Below, one piece after another: positions 8,439 to 16,785 of a DNA stretch of 64,000 nt. Both the position numbers and the translations under genes were made by a program. The DNA lies in contig JADJPL010000001.1 of NCBI GenBank assembly GCA_016713275.1, forward strand, positions 617,001 to 681,000, given 5' to 3'. The DNA is from Haliscomenobacter sp. (GTDB taxonomy: Bacteria; Bacteroidota; Bacteroidia; Chitinophagales; Saprospiraceae). Positions within the stretch are counted from its first letter, which is position 1. Every line of letters begins with the position of its first letter. The notes under the pieces were generated by a model. It ran no database searches. It saw only the letters and a list, made by a program, of their open reading frames with translations, and was not told the DNA's origin.

Positions 8439-9043
8439 ATGAAAACAAAAGAACGCATCGTTTCCAAGGCGTTGGAACTGTTTAACGAACACGGAATTGA
8501 ATACGTGGGCTTAAGGGAGTGGCAGCCCATTTAGGTATCCGGGTGAGCAACATCACCTATTACTTTCCGACAAAAGATCATTTGGTAAACCAATTATCCC
8601 TTGACTTGGGCGAATTAAATTCCCAAACCATCCGAAAGGTAGACCGTCTGGACATGACTGGTTTCATGGAGATGTTGGAGAAAACCTTTGAAAACCAAAC
8701 GCGATACCGCTGTGTCCTGCTGAGTTTCGTTCATTTGCTCGATCAGAATCCGATCATGGCCAAGCGCTATCAGGAGACAGAGACAACCCGAAACAGTACG
8801 CTTCGAGCCAACCTTTGTTCTTTGCAGGAAAATGGCCAGATTTTGCTTTCTTCCGAAAACGATCTGGCCTTTTTGGTGTCCTCTCTGGCATTAATCGCCA
8901 GGTTCTGGATCTCTGAGGCCGCCGTGTCTTACCGCCAGCTTTCCCCTCAGGAACAAATCCGGCACTATTTGGGGCTAGTCGCCCGAATCCTGCTTCCTTA
9001 TACCACCGGGCCGGGGAAAGCCGCGTTAATCCCTTACCTCTGA
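8439..9043 (+). pseudogene. TetR-family transcriptional regulator, split by a one-base frameshift
   Basis: ATG at 8439 gives MKTKERIVSKALELFNEHGI and then runs out of frame after GLREW. The sense resumes one frame over with AAHLGIRVSNITYYFPTKDHLVNQL, the rest of a TetR helix-turn-helix. A single missing base near 8517-8522 (GAGTGG for GAGnTGG, restoring LREL-AAHLG) joins them into about 201 residues. The C-terminal two thirds form the usual all-helical ligand-binding and dimer domain. It probably represses itself and the divergent cupin gene through the palindrome at 8413. Whether the break is biological or a sequencing error cannot be decided here. Confidence 0.8.
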
Positions 9044-9076
9044 TTCCCTTATGCCTTAAGCCCTAGGCCTTACGCC

Positions 9077-10323
9077 TCACAACGCCCACTGCATCAGCCA
9101 GGCCGAAAGAATTCCTCCGTAGGTTCCCAGAATATGGCTCAGCACGGCGAGCAACACGCCTACCGGCGCCAGGGAGGGATGGAATACGGAAGCCACCGCA
9201 GGAGCGGTCGCCACACCGCCGATATTGGCCTGACTGCCAACCGCCACAAAAAAATATGGCGCGCGTAGCCATTTGGCTGCCAGGAGCATCACCAGAATAT
9301 GGAAAATCATCCAGAGGACGACCACGGCCAGCAGGCCGAAATTCCCCTGCAAGGCGAACAGATCCAGCCGCATGCCGATCGTCATGATCAGAAAATAGAT
9401 AACAGGGTGGCAAAATCGGTAGCGCCCAGTTTTTCCAACTGCCTGACTTTGGTAAACGACAAGCCGATCCCCAGGGATGTGGACAGCATGACGACCCACA
9501 GAAACTCCGATAGAAACGGAGAAAACCCGTTGGCCTCCAATGCGGGCCGAAAAGGTTCCAGCAGAGCGGTAATCCCAATGGCCAAGCCTCTGGCAATGGC
9601 GGCGCCGCCAAACCCCACCGCCAAAATGAGGGCAATGTCCCGAAGGTCCGCCGGCTTGTCCGATAGCCCCCGGTAGTTTTTGATACGCAGTTTGACCTCT
9701 TCAATGCTCTGTCCGTCGGCTTTGAGCCAGCGGTCGATGCGCCCCGAAATGCCCGCGCCGTAAATCAGACAGGCGGTCCAGGTGTTGGCGATCAAGGCGT
9801 CGACGACCAAAATGATGGCAAACAGTTCTTCCCCGCAGCCGTAGATTTCCTTTAGCGCCAGCTGACTGCTGCTGCCGCCGATCCAACTGCCCGAAATGGT
9901 GACCAGCCCTTTCCACAGTTCCTGTTCGATGGCGGCTTCCCGGAAGCCGGGCGCCATGGCGCCTACTGCCCAAAATGCCAGTGGACCGCCGAGAATGATC
10001 CCAAAGGTACCGGCCAGGAACACCAATAGCGCTTTATCCCCCAGGCGCAAGATCGACCGGATATCCGCAGTAGAGGTAAGCAGAACCAACGCCGCCGGGA
10101 GCAGGTACTGTGAAGAAACGGCATACAGCGCCGATTTTTCTCCGTCGATCACTCCGAAGCTGTTCAAAAAACCGGGAATGATATAGCAAAGCAGCAAAGC
10201 GGGAACGTACGTATACAGCCTTCGCCAAAACGGCCTGGCCGAATCGGAAGTCCAGAAAATAAAGGCGAGGGCGCCCAGCAGAATGCCCAGAATGATGCCG
10301 TCGTGCGAAATCCAGGGTGCCAT
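9077..10323 (-). pseudogene. DUF819 family membrane protein, split by a one-base frameshift
   Basis: The frame from ATG 10323 (MAPWISHDGIILGILLGALA) runs through about eight hydrophobic segments and IGGSSSQLALKEIYG to GATDFATLL, then stops. The adjacent frame continues IYFLIMTIGMRLDLFAL and FFVAVGSQANIGGVATAPAVASVFHPSLAPVG to the stop at 9077. Inserting one base near 9398-9404 gives one protein of 415 residues, the normal DUF819 length. The family consists of inner-membrane proteins, probably transporters, of unknown substrate. The glycine-rich SQANIGG and SWIGGSSSQ segments are its hallmark re-entrant motifs. The divergent Lrp/AsnC-type regulator next door suggests amino-acid-responsive control. 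Confidence 0.8.
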
Positions 10324-10400
10324 AGTACAAGAGCTACATCAGGTGATTGCACAAAGTAAAACAATTGCTAATTTAGAAGCCTTATTTCTCCATTGCGCGC

Positions 10401-10892
10401 ATGCCAACCAACGATCTGCTTGATTACTATGACCGGTTGATCCTTCGGGAACTGGACCGGGATTCCCGAAAGGCATTTTCCCAAATCGCCTCAGACCTGG
10501 GTATTTCCAATACCATGGTACACCAGCGCGTAACCCGCCTGAGGCAAATCGGCGTCCTGAAAAAAATGAGTATCGTGTTGGATGAGAAAAAGCTGGGGTA
10601 CGAATGGAGCGCCTTCACCGGATTGGTGCTCCGGGAAGATTCAGACTCCGGCCAGATCATCGAGGCCCTGAAAAAGATCCCGGAAGTGACGGAGTGTTAC
10701 TATGTTACCGGAACCTACACCCTCTATATCCGGATCGTAGCCAAAAGCAGCGACCACCTGAGAAAGCTGCTTTATGAAAAAATCGACCATATCAAAGGGG
10801 TTCAAAAAACCGAATCCCAGATGGATCTCGGCTGCGCTTTTCGCCGCAACCTCCCTGTAATGGATGACGATGCTCCCCGCAAGGAGGAATAG
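10401..10892 (+). CDS. Lrp/AsnC-family transcriptional regulator
   Basis: A 163-residue protein with an N-terminal winged helix-turn-helix (LDYYDRLILRELDRDSRKAFSQIASDLGISNTMVHQRVTRL) and a C-terminal RAM/AsnC ligand domain (YYVTGTYTLYIRIVAKSSDHLRKLL). Such proteins bind DNA as dimers to octamers and sense amino acids. It is transcribed away from the DUF819 gene, its likely target, with 77 bases between the start codons. The stop codon TAG is followed at once by the palindromic repeat element at 10893, so this gene's natural 3' end may have been shaped by that insertion. Confidence 0.92.
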   Translation: MPTNDLLDYYDRLILRELDRDSRKAFSQIASDLGISNTMVHQRVTRLRQIGVLKKMSIVLDEKKLGYEWSAFTGLVLREDSDSGQIIEALKKIPEVTECYYVTGTYTLYIRIVAKSSDHLRKLLYEKIDHIKGVQKTESQMDLGCAFRRNLPVMDDDAPRKEE

Positions 10893-11043
10893 GGGCTGTC
10901 TCAAAAGACCGTTTTCGCCCCTGGCGGCCAAAAAGTTTCTTTTTTCAATTCAAATAAAAATTGCAGAGCAATTTTTTATTTGAATGAAAAAAAAGAAAAT
11001 AAAATTCATGCCGGTGGCAAAGATTGATCTTGTGAGACGGCCC
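10893..11043. repeat. MITE-like palindromic repeat, full-length copy 1
   Basis: About 151 bases. The left end GGGCTGTCTCAAAAGACCG and the reverse complement of the right end, GGGCCGTCTCACAAGATCA, are imperfect terminal inverted repeats. Inner arms carry TTTCTTTTTT on one side and AAAAAAAAGAAA on the other. The centre is a second inverted repeat (ATTCAAATAAAAATTGC and GCAATTTTTTATTTGAAT) around a short loop. Starts on the base after the lrp stop codon. No coding capacity. Related copies lie near 12376, 24458, 30810, 53222 and, as a solo end, 59759. Confidence 0.75.
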
Positions 11044-11066
11044 TTGTGATTTTGGCATTTTCCCTT

Positions 11067-12206
11067 CTAAGCCATCGCATACGGCCAGCGGCGGATGAAA
11101 TATTTGGAGAACAAGGTCTTGGGTCTTTTCGGAAACGCCGGCAAACCAGGTTGTTGATAACCCGTACCGGATACCAAAAACCTGTTAAAATAGCTGGAGG
11201 AAGCGGCTGCAAAAGGAGGCCCCAAAGAAGCGGATGGTTCGCCGCCAGGAAGCGCTGGCAGAGGCGCTGTCTCTATGGCGCCTTTCGTGAGGGAAAGAAA
11301 ATAGCTTTTGACGGCTTCCTGTGGCAAGTACACGAGGTAGCGCCCCCGGCCTTTCAAGGGAGGCAACTGGTTCGAAAGAAACGAAGGATTCAGTTTTCTA
11401 AGCGTTTTCAAAGGCGCGCCACTGAGCTGAGCGAGCTCGATCAGGTTTAAGGGGCCTTCGATTGGCAACACTTGGGTAGGTCCCGACAAGTCGGAAGGAT
11501 ACTTCGGAACCAGTCCGTATTGCTCGTAATGGTTGGCGACATGGGCCATGGCGGTGAACTTGGAAATGTAGTTTCGGGTTTGCAGCGGGAGGAACCCCTT
11601 TAATCGCTCGTAATCCCGTGCGCCTGCTTTCCGGATGGCTTTGCGCACCCTTCCCGGCCCGCAATTATACGCTGCCAGCGTCAGGCGCCAGTCGCAAAAC
11701 TGTTCCTGCAACATGGCCAGTAAGCCCACGGCAGCCTGGGTAGATCGGTGTGGATCCCGGCGCTCGTCCAGTGAAGGGGTTATTTGCAATCCAAAATAAT
11801 CGGCTGTGTTGGGCATGATTTGCCACATGCCGGCGGCGCCTGCCGGCGAGGTCACTTCCGGCAACAAGGTGGATTCCACCAGTGGAAGGTATTTCAAGGC
11901 ATTGGGAAGGTGGGCCTCCTGAAGGTAAGGCTCAATCATGGGGAAATAGTACTGCGCCCGGCCCAGCGCGTGCTCGGTCTCCACCCTCCCCAAGGTTAGG
12001 AACCGTTGAATATAGATTTGAACCTGAGGGTTTTTTTCGGACAATTCGGCAGATAGCCGAAGTTCCGACGTAGAACCGGGAGCTGTCCGCAAGCGCAGAG
12101 AAGACGAAGCGCCTGCATCGGGAGTGAAAGAAATACTGGCTATTATTACGGCAATGGTCCAGCATAATCCCTCCCGCCAAAAGTTTTGGGCTAATTGCGT
12201 TTTCAT
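11067..12206 (-). CDS. Lytic murein transglycosylase, MltD-like
   Basis: A 379-residue secreted enzyme that cleaves peptidoglycan glycan strands in the periplasm. The ATG at 12206 is chosen because it starts a signal peptide (MKTQLAQNFWREGLCWTIAVIIASISF, cleaved near the AGA); a longer open frame upstream adds an implausible leader. The SLT domain has LPLVESTLLPEVTSPAGAAGMWQIMP, where the Glu of VES is catalytic, and LTLAAYNCGPGRVRKAI. After it lies a degenerate LysM-like segment (LNLIELAQLSGAPLKTLRKLNP). The C-terminal 80 residues are low-complexity Pro/Ser/Ala. It stands alone, downstream of the repeat-rich region. Confidence 0.9.
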   Translation of the reverse strand: MKTQLAQNFWREGLCWTIAVIIASISFTPDAGASSSLRLRTAPGSTSELRLSAELSEKNPQVQIYIQRFLTLGRVETEHALGRAQYYFPMIEPYLQEAHLPNALKYLPLVESTLLPEVTSPAGAAGMWQIMPNTADYFGLQITPSLDERRDPHRSTQAAVGLLAMLQEQFCDWRLTLAAYNCGPGRVRKAIRKAGARDYERLKGFLPLQTRNYISKFTAMAHVANHYEQYGLVPKYPSDLSGPTQVLPIEGPLNLIELAQLSGAPLKTLRKLNPSFLSNQLPPLKGRGRYLVYLPQEAVKSYFLSLTKGAIETAPLPALPGGEPSASLGPPFAAASSSYFNRFLVSGTGYQQPGLPAFPKRPKTLFSKYFIRRWPYAMA

Positions 12207-12375
12207 GAGATTATGTTCATTATGTTGAAAAACAAGAAATTCCGGGTGTAAAAGCCAATACAAACCAGGCTCTTTGGACCGCGCTGCCAAAGAGAACCAA
12301 TTCCCTGCCGCATGTGCAGGAAGCTAAAAAGGGAAAATGGCACACCCGGGGGAGGCTGCCCGTTACGTCACATGG

Positions 12376-12453
12376 GCCTGTTTCAAAAGACCGTTCTTTG
12401 CCCCCGGCGTAAAAAAGAAAAACATCTTTTTACAACAAAGAGCAGAAACAGGC
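12376..12453. repeat. MITE-like palindromic repeat, short copy 2
   Basis: Begins GCCTGTTTCAAAAGACCG and TTCTTTGCCCCCGGC, nearly identical to the ends of the other copies, and closes with AAACAGGC, the exact complement of its first eight bases. The centre is GTAAAAAAG ... CTTTTTAC. At about 78 bases it is a half-size version that still folds into one hairpin. Confidence 0.65.
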
Positions 12454-12603
12454 TGCTGAAAAGAGCCCTCAATCCGAAAAATGGAATGACAAGGAAGTAA
12501 TTATGGAAAGGTATGTAGAAGATATGCGCTCAAAGACAGGTGCAAGATAAGAAAAAATAAATGGCAAGAAAAAAAGTTGAGCGTTTTATTTCCGAATAAA
12601 AAT

Positions 12604-12650
12604 AAAAAAAAGCCTGAAAACCAAATGAAATATGCGGCTTTCAGGCTTTT
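12604..12650. terminator. Bidirectional intrinsic terminator
   Basis: AAAAGCCTGAAA pairs with TTTCAGGCTTTT around a loop of about 19 bases, with A-runs on the left and T-runs on the right so it can act in both directions. It is 150 bases past the end of the small membrane-protein gene. Confidence 0.65.
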
Positions 12651-12724
12651 GACAGAAAAATAATTCCGATAATTTATGAAAATTAAAATATCTCCATCGT
12701 GGGATATTTTAGGGGCGAGACCTG

Positions 12725-12742
12725 CCAGGTTGCCAAACCTGG
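12725..12742. repeat. Short perfect hairpin
   Basis: CCAGGTT-GCCA-AACCTGG. It sits 54 bases beyond the stop of the membrane-protein gene and resembles in style the short dispersed palindromes of other Bacteroidota. Only one copy is seen in this window. Confidence 0.4.
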
Positions 12743-12795
12743 AGGTATGATACCCGGAAAACCTAATATCCTGGAGGGGCTAAAATAGTTCCAAC

Positions 12796-13239
12796 CTAGA
12801 ACCATGCGGTTCCGTAACCCATCGAGGGCCAGGGAATGCCCAACAAAATAAGGGCCAGCCCAATCAGGAAGAACCAAAACGTGCGCTGGAATTTGCCGGA
12901 GTCCGTTCCCGCTTTCTTTGCTCTGCTGTAGCCGATCGTAATCAGGATAACCGCCAGGAGCATGAGGGTGGGGTGTTCCACCAGGAAAAACCGGTTCATG
13001 GCGATTTTCATGGACTCGCCCGAAAAAACGACTTTTTCGCTGATAAAAAACAGCACAATACCGAACAAGAACTGCAGGTGCGTCATGGTCATCGCCAGTA
13101 AGCCGATGCGTTTATCTCCGGCGCTGTACGATTTGCCGCCCCGCCATTTAAGCAACGCGTTGATTACAGCGGCAACCAGGAGCAGGAGAACCACCCACCG
13201 GAAACCGGAATGGGCATGTTTAAGTATGGTGTACAACAT
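12796..13239 (-). CDS. Four-helix inner-membrane protein of unknown function
   Basis: A 147-residue integral membrane protein. It has four hydrophobic helices (near 14-30, 47-67, 88-103 and 118-136) and a conserved-looking start, MLYTILKHAHSGFRWVVLLLL, with His8 and His10 in a position that could hold a ligand. I recognise a small Bacteroidota family sometimes labelled cytochrome-b-like, but there is no sequence proof of haem binding. It starts 33 bases after the mnmG stop on the same strand and is likely cotranscribed with it. Confidence 0.75.
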   Translation of the reverse strand: MLYTILKHAHSGFRWVVLLLLVAAVINALLKWRGGKSYSAGDKRIGLLAMTMTHLQFLFGIVLFFISEKVVFSGESMKIAMNRFFLVEHPTLMLLAVILITIGYSRAKKAGTDSGKFQRTFWFFLIGLALILLGIPWPSMGYGTAWF

Positions 13240-13272
13240 ATCGTATGGTTTTTGAAGTGATTTTTTTCAAAC

Positions 13273-15138
13273 CTATCTCCCCATAAAGACCAGCAATACG
13301 CTGATATCCGCCGGAGACACGCCGCTGATCCGGCTTGCCTGGCCAATCGTACGCGGACGCATACGGGATAGTTTTTCCCGCGCTTCTTTGGACAAGGAGC
13401 TGACCTTGGAATAATCAAAATCATCCCGCAGGCGCACCTCTTCCAGGCGGTTCATTTTGCCGACCATTTCTTGCTCTTTGCGAATATACCCTTCGTATTT
13501 CATATTGATCTCCGCCAGATCGGTATATTCTGCGGGAAAGTCCTGAAGAAAAGCCTGAAGCTCCGGCAACGCTTCTCTTAAGGACTGTAGGGCGATATTG
13601 GGGCGCACCAGGATGCTGTCTAGTTTGACTTTTTGGCGGCTTGGGGCGCTGCCGTAGGCTTCGAGTACCCCGTTAATCTGGCCGGGCTCCACGCTATAGG
13701 ACTCCAGGAAACCCCGGATGGAGGCGGCAGCCGCCTCTTTTTGGCGCACGCGGTCCATGCGTTCATCGGCGCCGCGAACGCCCAGGCGGTAGGCAAGGGG
13801 AGTCAGGCGCAGATCGGCATTGTCCTGGCGCAACAGGATCCGGTATTCTGCTCTGGACGTGAACATCCGGTATGGTTCCTGGGTGCCTTTGGTCACGAGG
13901 TCGTCGATCAGCACGCCGATATAGGCTTCCGAGCGCTTGAGGATGAACGGTTCTTCTTCCCGAATCGCCAGATGCGCATTGATGCCAGCCATCAGCCCCT
14001 GGCTTGCCGCTTCCTCGTACCCGGTAGTGCCGTTGATCTGCCCAGCAAAAAAGAGGTTCTTGACGAGGTGCGTTTCCAGGGACAGGCCGAGCTGGGTCGG
14101 AGGGAAGTAATCGTACTCAATAGCGTACCCGGGCCGGAACATTTTGGCCTGCTCAAATCCAGGGATTTTGCGCAGGGCTTTGAACTGAACATCTTCCGGA
14201 AGGGAAGACGAAAACCCGTTGACGTAAATCTCGCAGGTGTCCCAGCCTTCGGGTTCGACAAAGAGCTGATGGCGGTCGCGGTCGGAAAACCGGTCGATCT
14301 TATCTTCAATCGAAGGGCAATACCGGGGACCGGTACCCTGGATACGTCCATTGAACATAGGAGAACGGTCGAATCCGGTGCGCAGGATTTCGTGGACTTC
14401 GGAGCTGGTATAGGTCACATGGCAGGGAAGCTGGCGCAGGAGTTTGGGGGTATCCGTGAACGAGAATTTGCCCGGGTCGTCGTCGCCGGGTTGTACCTCC
14501 ATCGCTTCGTAATTCAGGGAGCGCCCGTCGACCCTGGGAGGAGTGCCGGTTTTCATACGCCCTGCTTCGAACCCCAGTTCGATGAGTTGTTCGGTGATGC
14601 CCCGGGCAGCGCTTTCGCCGGCCCGGCCGCCGCCCATTTGCTTTTCCCCGATATGGATTACGCCGTTGAGGAATGTGCCGTTGGTGAGCACGACCGCCTT
14701 GGCCGGAATTTCCAGCCCCATCCCGGTGCGCACGCCTTTTACCCTTCCATCGTGGACGACCAGCCCGTTCACCATCTCCTGCCAGAAGTCGATCAACGGG
14801 TGCTCCTCCAGCATCGTGCGCCATTTCCGGGCAAACAACATGCGGTCGCTCTGAGCGCGGGGGCTCCACATCGCGGGGCCTTTGGAGCGGTTGAGCAGCC
14901 GGAACTGAACCATGGTATGATCCGTTACAATGCCCGAATAGCCTCCCAACGCGTCAATCTCGCGCACGATCTGTCCTTTCGCCACCCCGCCCATGGCTGG
15001 GTTGCAAGACATTTGGGCTATCGTCTGCATATTCATCGTCACCAATAAAACCCTGGACCCCAAGTTGGCGGCGGCTACAGCCGCTTCGCAACCAGCATGT
15101 CCAGCGCCAACGACGATTACATCATATTCAGGAAACAT
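13273..15138 (-). CDS. mnmG: tRNA U34 carboxymethylaminomethyl synthase subunit MnmG
   Basis: A 621-residue FAD enzyme that, with MnmE, installs the carboxymethylaminomethyl group on U34 of tRNAs reading two-codon boxes. The N-terminal FAD site is VIVVGAGHAGCEAAVAAANLG, followed by the signature MSCNPAMGGVAKGQIVREID. The second signature QINGTTGYEEAASQGLMAG lies near residue 370. The helical C-terminus (IKYEGYI-like NMKYEGYIRKEQE) recognises tRNA. Full length and intact. The MnmE gene is not in the window. Divergent from the conserved gene at 15349. Confidence 0.97.
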   Translation of the reverse strand: MFPEYDVIVVGAGHAGCEAAVAAANLGSRVLLVTMNMQTIAQMSCNPAMGGVAKGQIVREIDALGGYSGIVTDHTMVQFRLLNRSKGPAMWSPRAQSDRMLFARKWRTMLEEHPLIDFWQEMVNGLVVHDGRVKGVRTGMGLEIPAKAVVLTNGTFLNGVIHIGEKQMGGGRAGESAARGITEQLIELGFEAGRMKTGTPPRVDGRSLNYEAMEVQPGDDDPGKFSFTDTPKLLRQLPCHVTYTSSEVHEILRTGFDRSPMFNGRIQGTGPRYCPSIEDKIDRFSDRDRHQLFVEPEGWDTCEIYVNGFSSSLPEDVQFKALRKIPGFEQAKMFRPGYAIEYDYFPPTQLGLSLETHLVKNLFFAGQINGTTGYEEAASQGLMAGINAHLAIREEEPFILKRSEAYIGVLIDDLVTKGTQEPYRMFTSRAEYRILLRQDNADLRLTPLAYRLGVRGADERMDRVRQKEAAAASIRGFLESYSVEPGQINGVLEAYGSAPSRQKVKLDSILVRPNIALQSLREALPELQAFLQDFPAEYTDLAEINMKYEGYIRKEQEMVGKMNRLEEVRLRDDFDYSKVSSLSKEAREKLSRMRPRTIGQASRISGVSPADISVLLVFMGR

Positions 15139-15205
15139 ACAAAACGGTCAATGGTTACCAGAGGCAGAACGGCCTGCGCCAAGCAAAAGGCCATATTCAC
15201 TCCGG

Positions 15206-15213
15206 CAAAGTTA
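15206..15213 (-). promoter_or_regulatory. -7 promoter element for mnmG
   Basis: Minus-strand TAACTTTG fits TAnnTTTG, 68 bases before the ATG at 15138. A matching -33 box is not seen. Confidence 0.45.
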
Positions 15214-15294
15214 TAGAATATTCCTCCATCAGTCGGCTTTTCAACAGTTGATTGCCCAAATTCGTTCATTACGGAGGAGAAGAAAGGGGCGTTC

Positions 15295-15327
15295 TTTGGC
15301 GTGCAACCCGGGTTTTGCCTACTTTTG
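15295..15327 (+). promoter_or_regulatory. Promoter of the conserved gene at 15349
   Basis: TTTG (15295-15298) and TACTTTTG (15320-15327), 21 bases apart, form a complete -33/-7 pair. The predicted start of transcription is about 15 bases before the ATG. Confidence 0.65.
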
Positions 15328-15348
15328 CCGTACAACCTGCACCAACCT

Positions 15349-16767
15349 ATGCGCAAATTACTGGAAACGGATCAGAAGGCCTTGGAGATTAATCTCGACA
15401 ACACCATTTACGGCACCTTTGCCGAGATCGGAGCTGGCCAGGAAGTAGCCCGGTATTTCTTTCAGGTGGGTGCAGCGGCAGGCACCATCGCTAAAACGAT
15501 GTCGGCCTACGATAAGACGTATTCCGACGAGATCTACGGACCGGAACCCAGCGGCCGCTATGTATGCGAAAGCCGCCTGTATAAAATGCTGGACCACGAG
15601 TACGACCTGATGGACCGGCGGCTGCGCAACGAACGTCCTGAATGCAACTTCTTTGTTTTTGCGGATACCGTAGCGGCTATTAATTTCCAGAAAACGATCA
15701 AAGGCAACGGATGGTTGGGCATCCGATTCCAGCTTCAGCCCGATGGCCGCCCCAACGACCTCGTGCTTCACGTGCGCATGCTGGACAACGACAACCAGCT
15801 CCAGCAGCAGGCGATCGGGATCTTGGGCGTCAACCTGATCTACGCGTGTTTCCGATACCACATGGAGCCCGAAACCATGCTTCAATCCCTGCTCGACAGC
15901 CTGAGAGGGCGGGTGAAGATCGATATGGTCCGGCTGACCGGGCCCGATTTCGAACGGGTGGATAACCGCCTGCTCAGCTTATACCTCATCAAGCATCAAT
16001 TAACAGATGTGGCGATGTTTGGCGCGGATGGCCGGAACGTGCACGCCTCTGAGTTCTTGTACAGAAAACAGGTGCTGATCGTTCCCGGGAGCTTCCGGCC
16101 CACCACGCTGGTCAACCTGGATATGATCAAATCCGGATACCAGGCGTTCCGAAGCGTGCCGGGGATAGACCCCAAGCGGAGCGCGCTGTTCGTAGAAATC
16201 GCGCTCGGCAACCTGTGCGAGGACGGCGAACTGGACGAAAAAGACTTCCTGGACCGCGCCGAACTTCTGAACGCGCTGGGGTATACGGTTTTGCTCTCCA
16301 ACTGCTCCGCTCACCATCAGGTGGCCGAATACCTCAGCGATTACCGCGTAGAGCCCGTTGGACTGGTTTTTGGAGTCCAGGCCCTGCTGGAAATGATCAG
16401 CAAAACGTATTACGACAATCAGGACGGCCGCCTGCTCGCCGCATTTGGAGAACTGTTTGCCAAAAACCTCCGGATTTTTGTTTATCCTGCGCTGCAGGAA
16501 GGCAGCGAGGAACTGATGACCATCCAGAATATGCCGATACCCGAAGGAGTGAAATTCCTGTTTCAGCACTTGCTCGACAACCGGCAAATCGTGGATATTG
16601 CCCAGTTTGACCCCAATGTGCTCCATATTTTCTCCAAAGAGGTCCTTGCTAAAATACGGAATGGAGAACCCGGATGGGAGCACAGCGTTTCTCCTAAAGT
16701 TGCCGGCCTGATCAAGGAAAAATACCTTTTTGGGTTTCCTCAGGAACAAATGAAATTTGATTACTAA
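15349..16767 (+). CDS. Conserved cytosolic protein of unknown function
   Basis: A 472-residue soluble protein starting MRKLLETDQKALEINLDNTI. No signal peptide, no long hydrophobic segment. The first 100 residues include the striking block YGTFAEIGAGQEVARYFFQVGAAAGTIAKTMSAYDK, then VCESRLYKMLDHEYDLM, NFFVFADTVAAINF and GNGWLGIRFQLQP, all of which look strongly constrained. I recognise it as a family shared by Bacteroidota and other phyla whose database names are inconsistent and in my view unreliable. No catalytic motif I can name is present. It has its own good promoter and is followed 18 bases later by a carboxypeptidase gene, so the two may be cotranscribed. Confidence 0.85.
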   Translation: MRKLLETDQKALEINLDNTIYGTFAEIGAGQEVARYFFQVGAAAGTIAKTMSAYDKTYSDEIYGPEPSGRYVCESRLYKMLDHEYDLMDRRLRNERPECNFFVFADTVAAINFQKTIKGNGWLGIRFQLQPDGRPNDLVLHVRMLDNDNQLQQQAIGILGVNLIYACFRYHMEPETMLQSLLDSLRGRVKIDMVRLTGPDFERVDNRLLSLYLIKHQLTDVAMFGADGRNVHASEFLYRKQVLIVPGSFRPTTLVNLDMIKSGYQAFRSVPGIDPKRSALFVEIALGNLCEDGELDEKDFLDRAELLNALGYTVLLSNCSAHHQVAEYLSDYRVEPVGLVFGVQALLEMISKTYYDNQDGRLLAAFGELFAKNLRIFVYPALQEGSEELMTIQNMPIPEGVKFLFQHLLDNRQIVDIAQFDPNVLHIFSKEVLAKIRNGEPGWEHSVSPKVAGLIKEKYLFGFPQEQMKFDY

Positions 16768-16785
16768 CCTTTTTGCCTGTTTATT

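Larger units (their letters stand above)
12207..12795. other. 589-base gene-free stretch with hairpins
   Basis: No credible gene. It holds the repeat copy at 12376, the terminator at 12604 and a small hairpin at 12725. The 12460-12600 part is AT-rich with A-runs and no recognisable signal. Short open frames here lack start signals and family resemblance. Confidence 0.7.

Noticed and set aside
12312..12500. 62-codon open frame in the 12.2-12.8 kb gap
   Set aside because: It is made largely of the palindromic repeat and lacks any protein-like pattern.
13633..15048. 471-codon open frame antisense to mnmG
   Set aside because: Fully inside the reliable mnmG gene; shadow.
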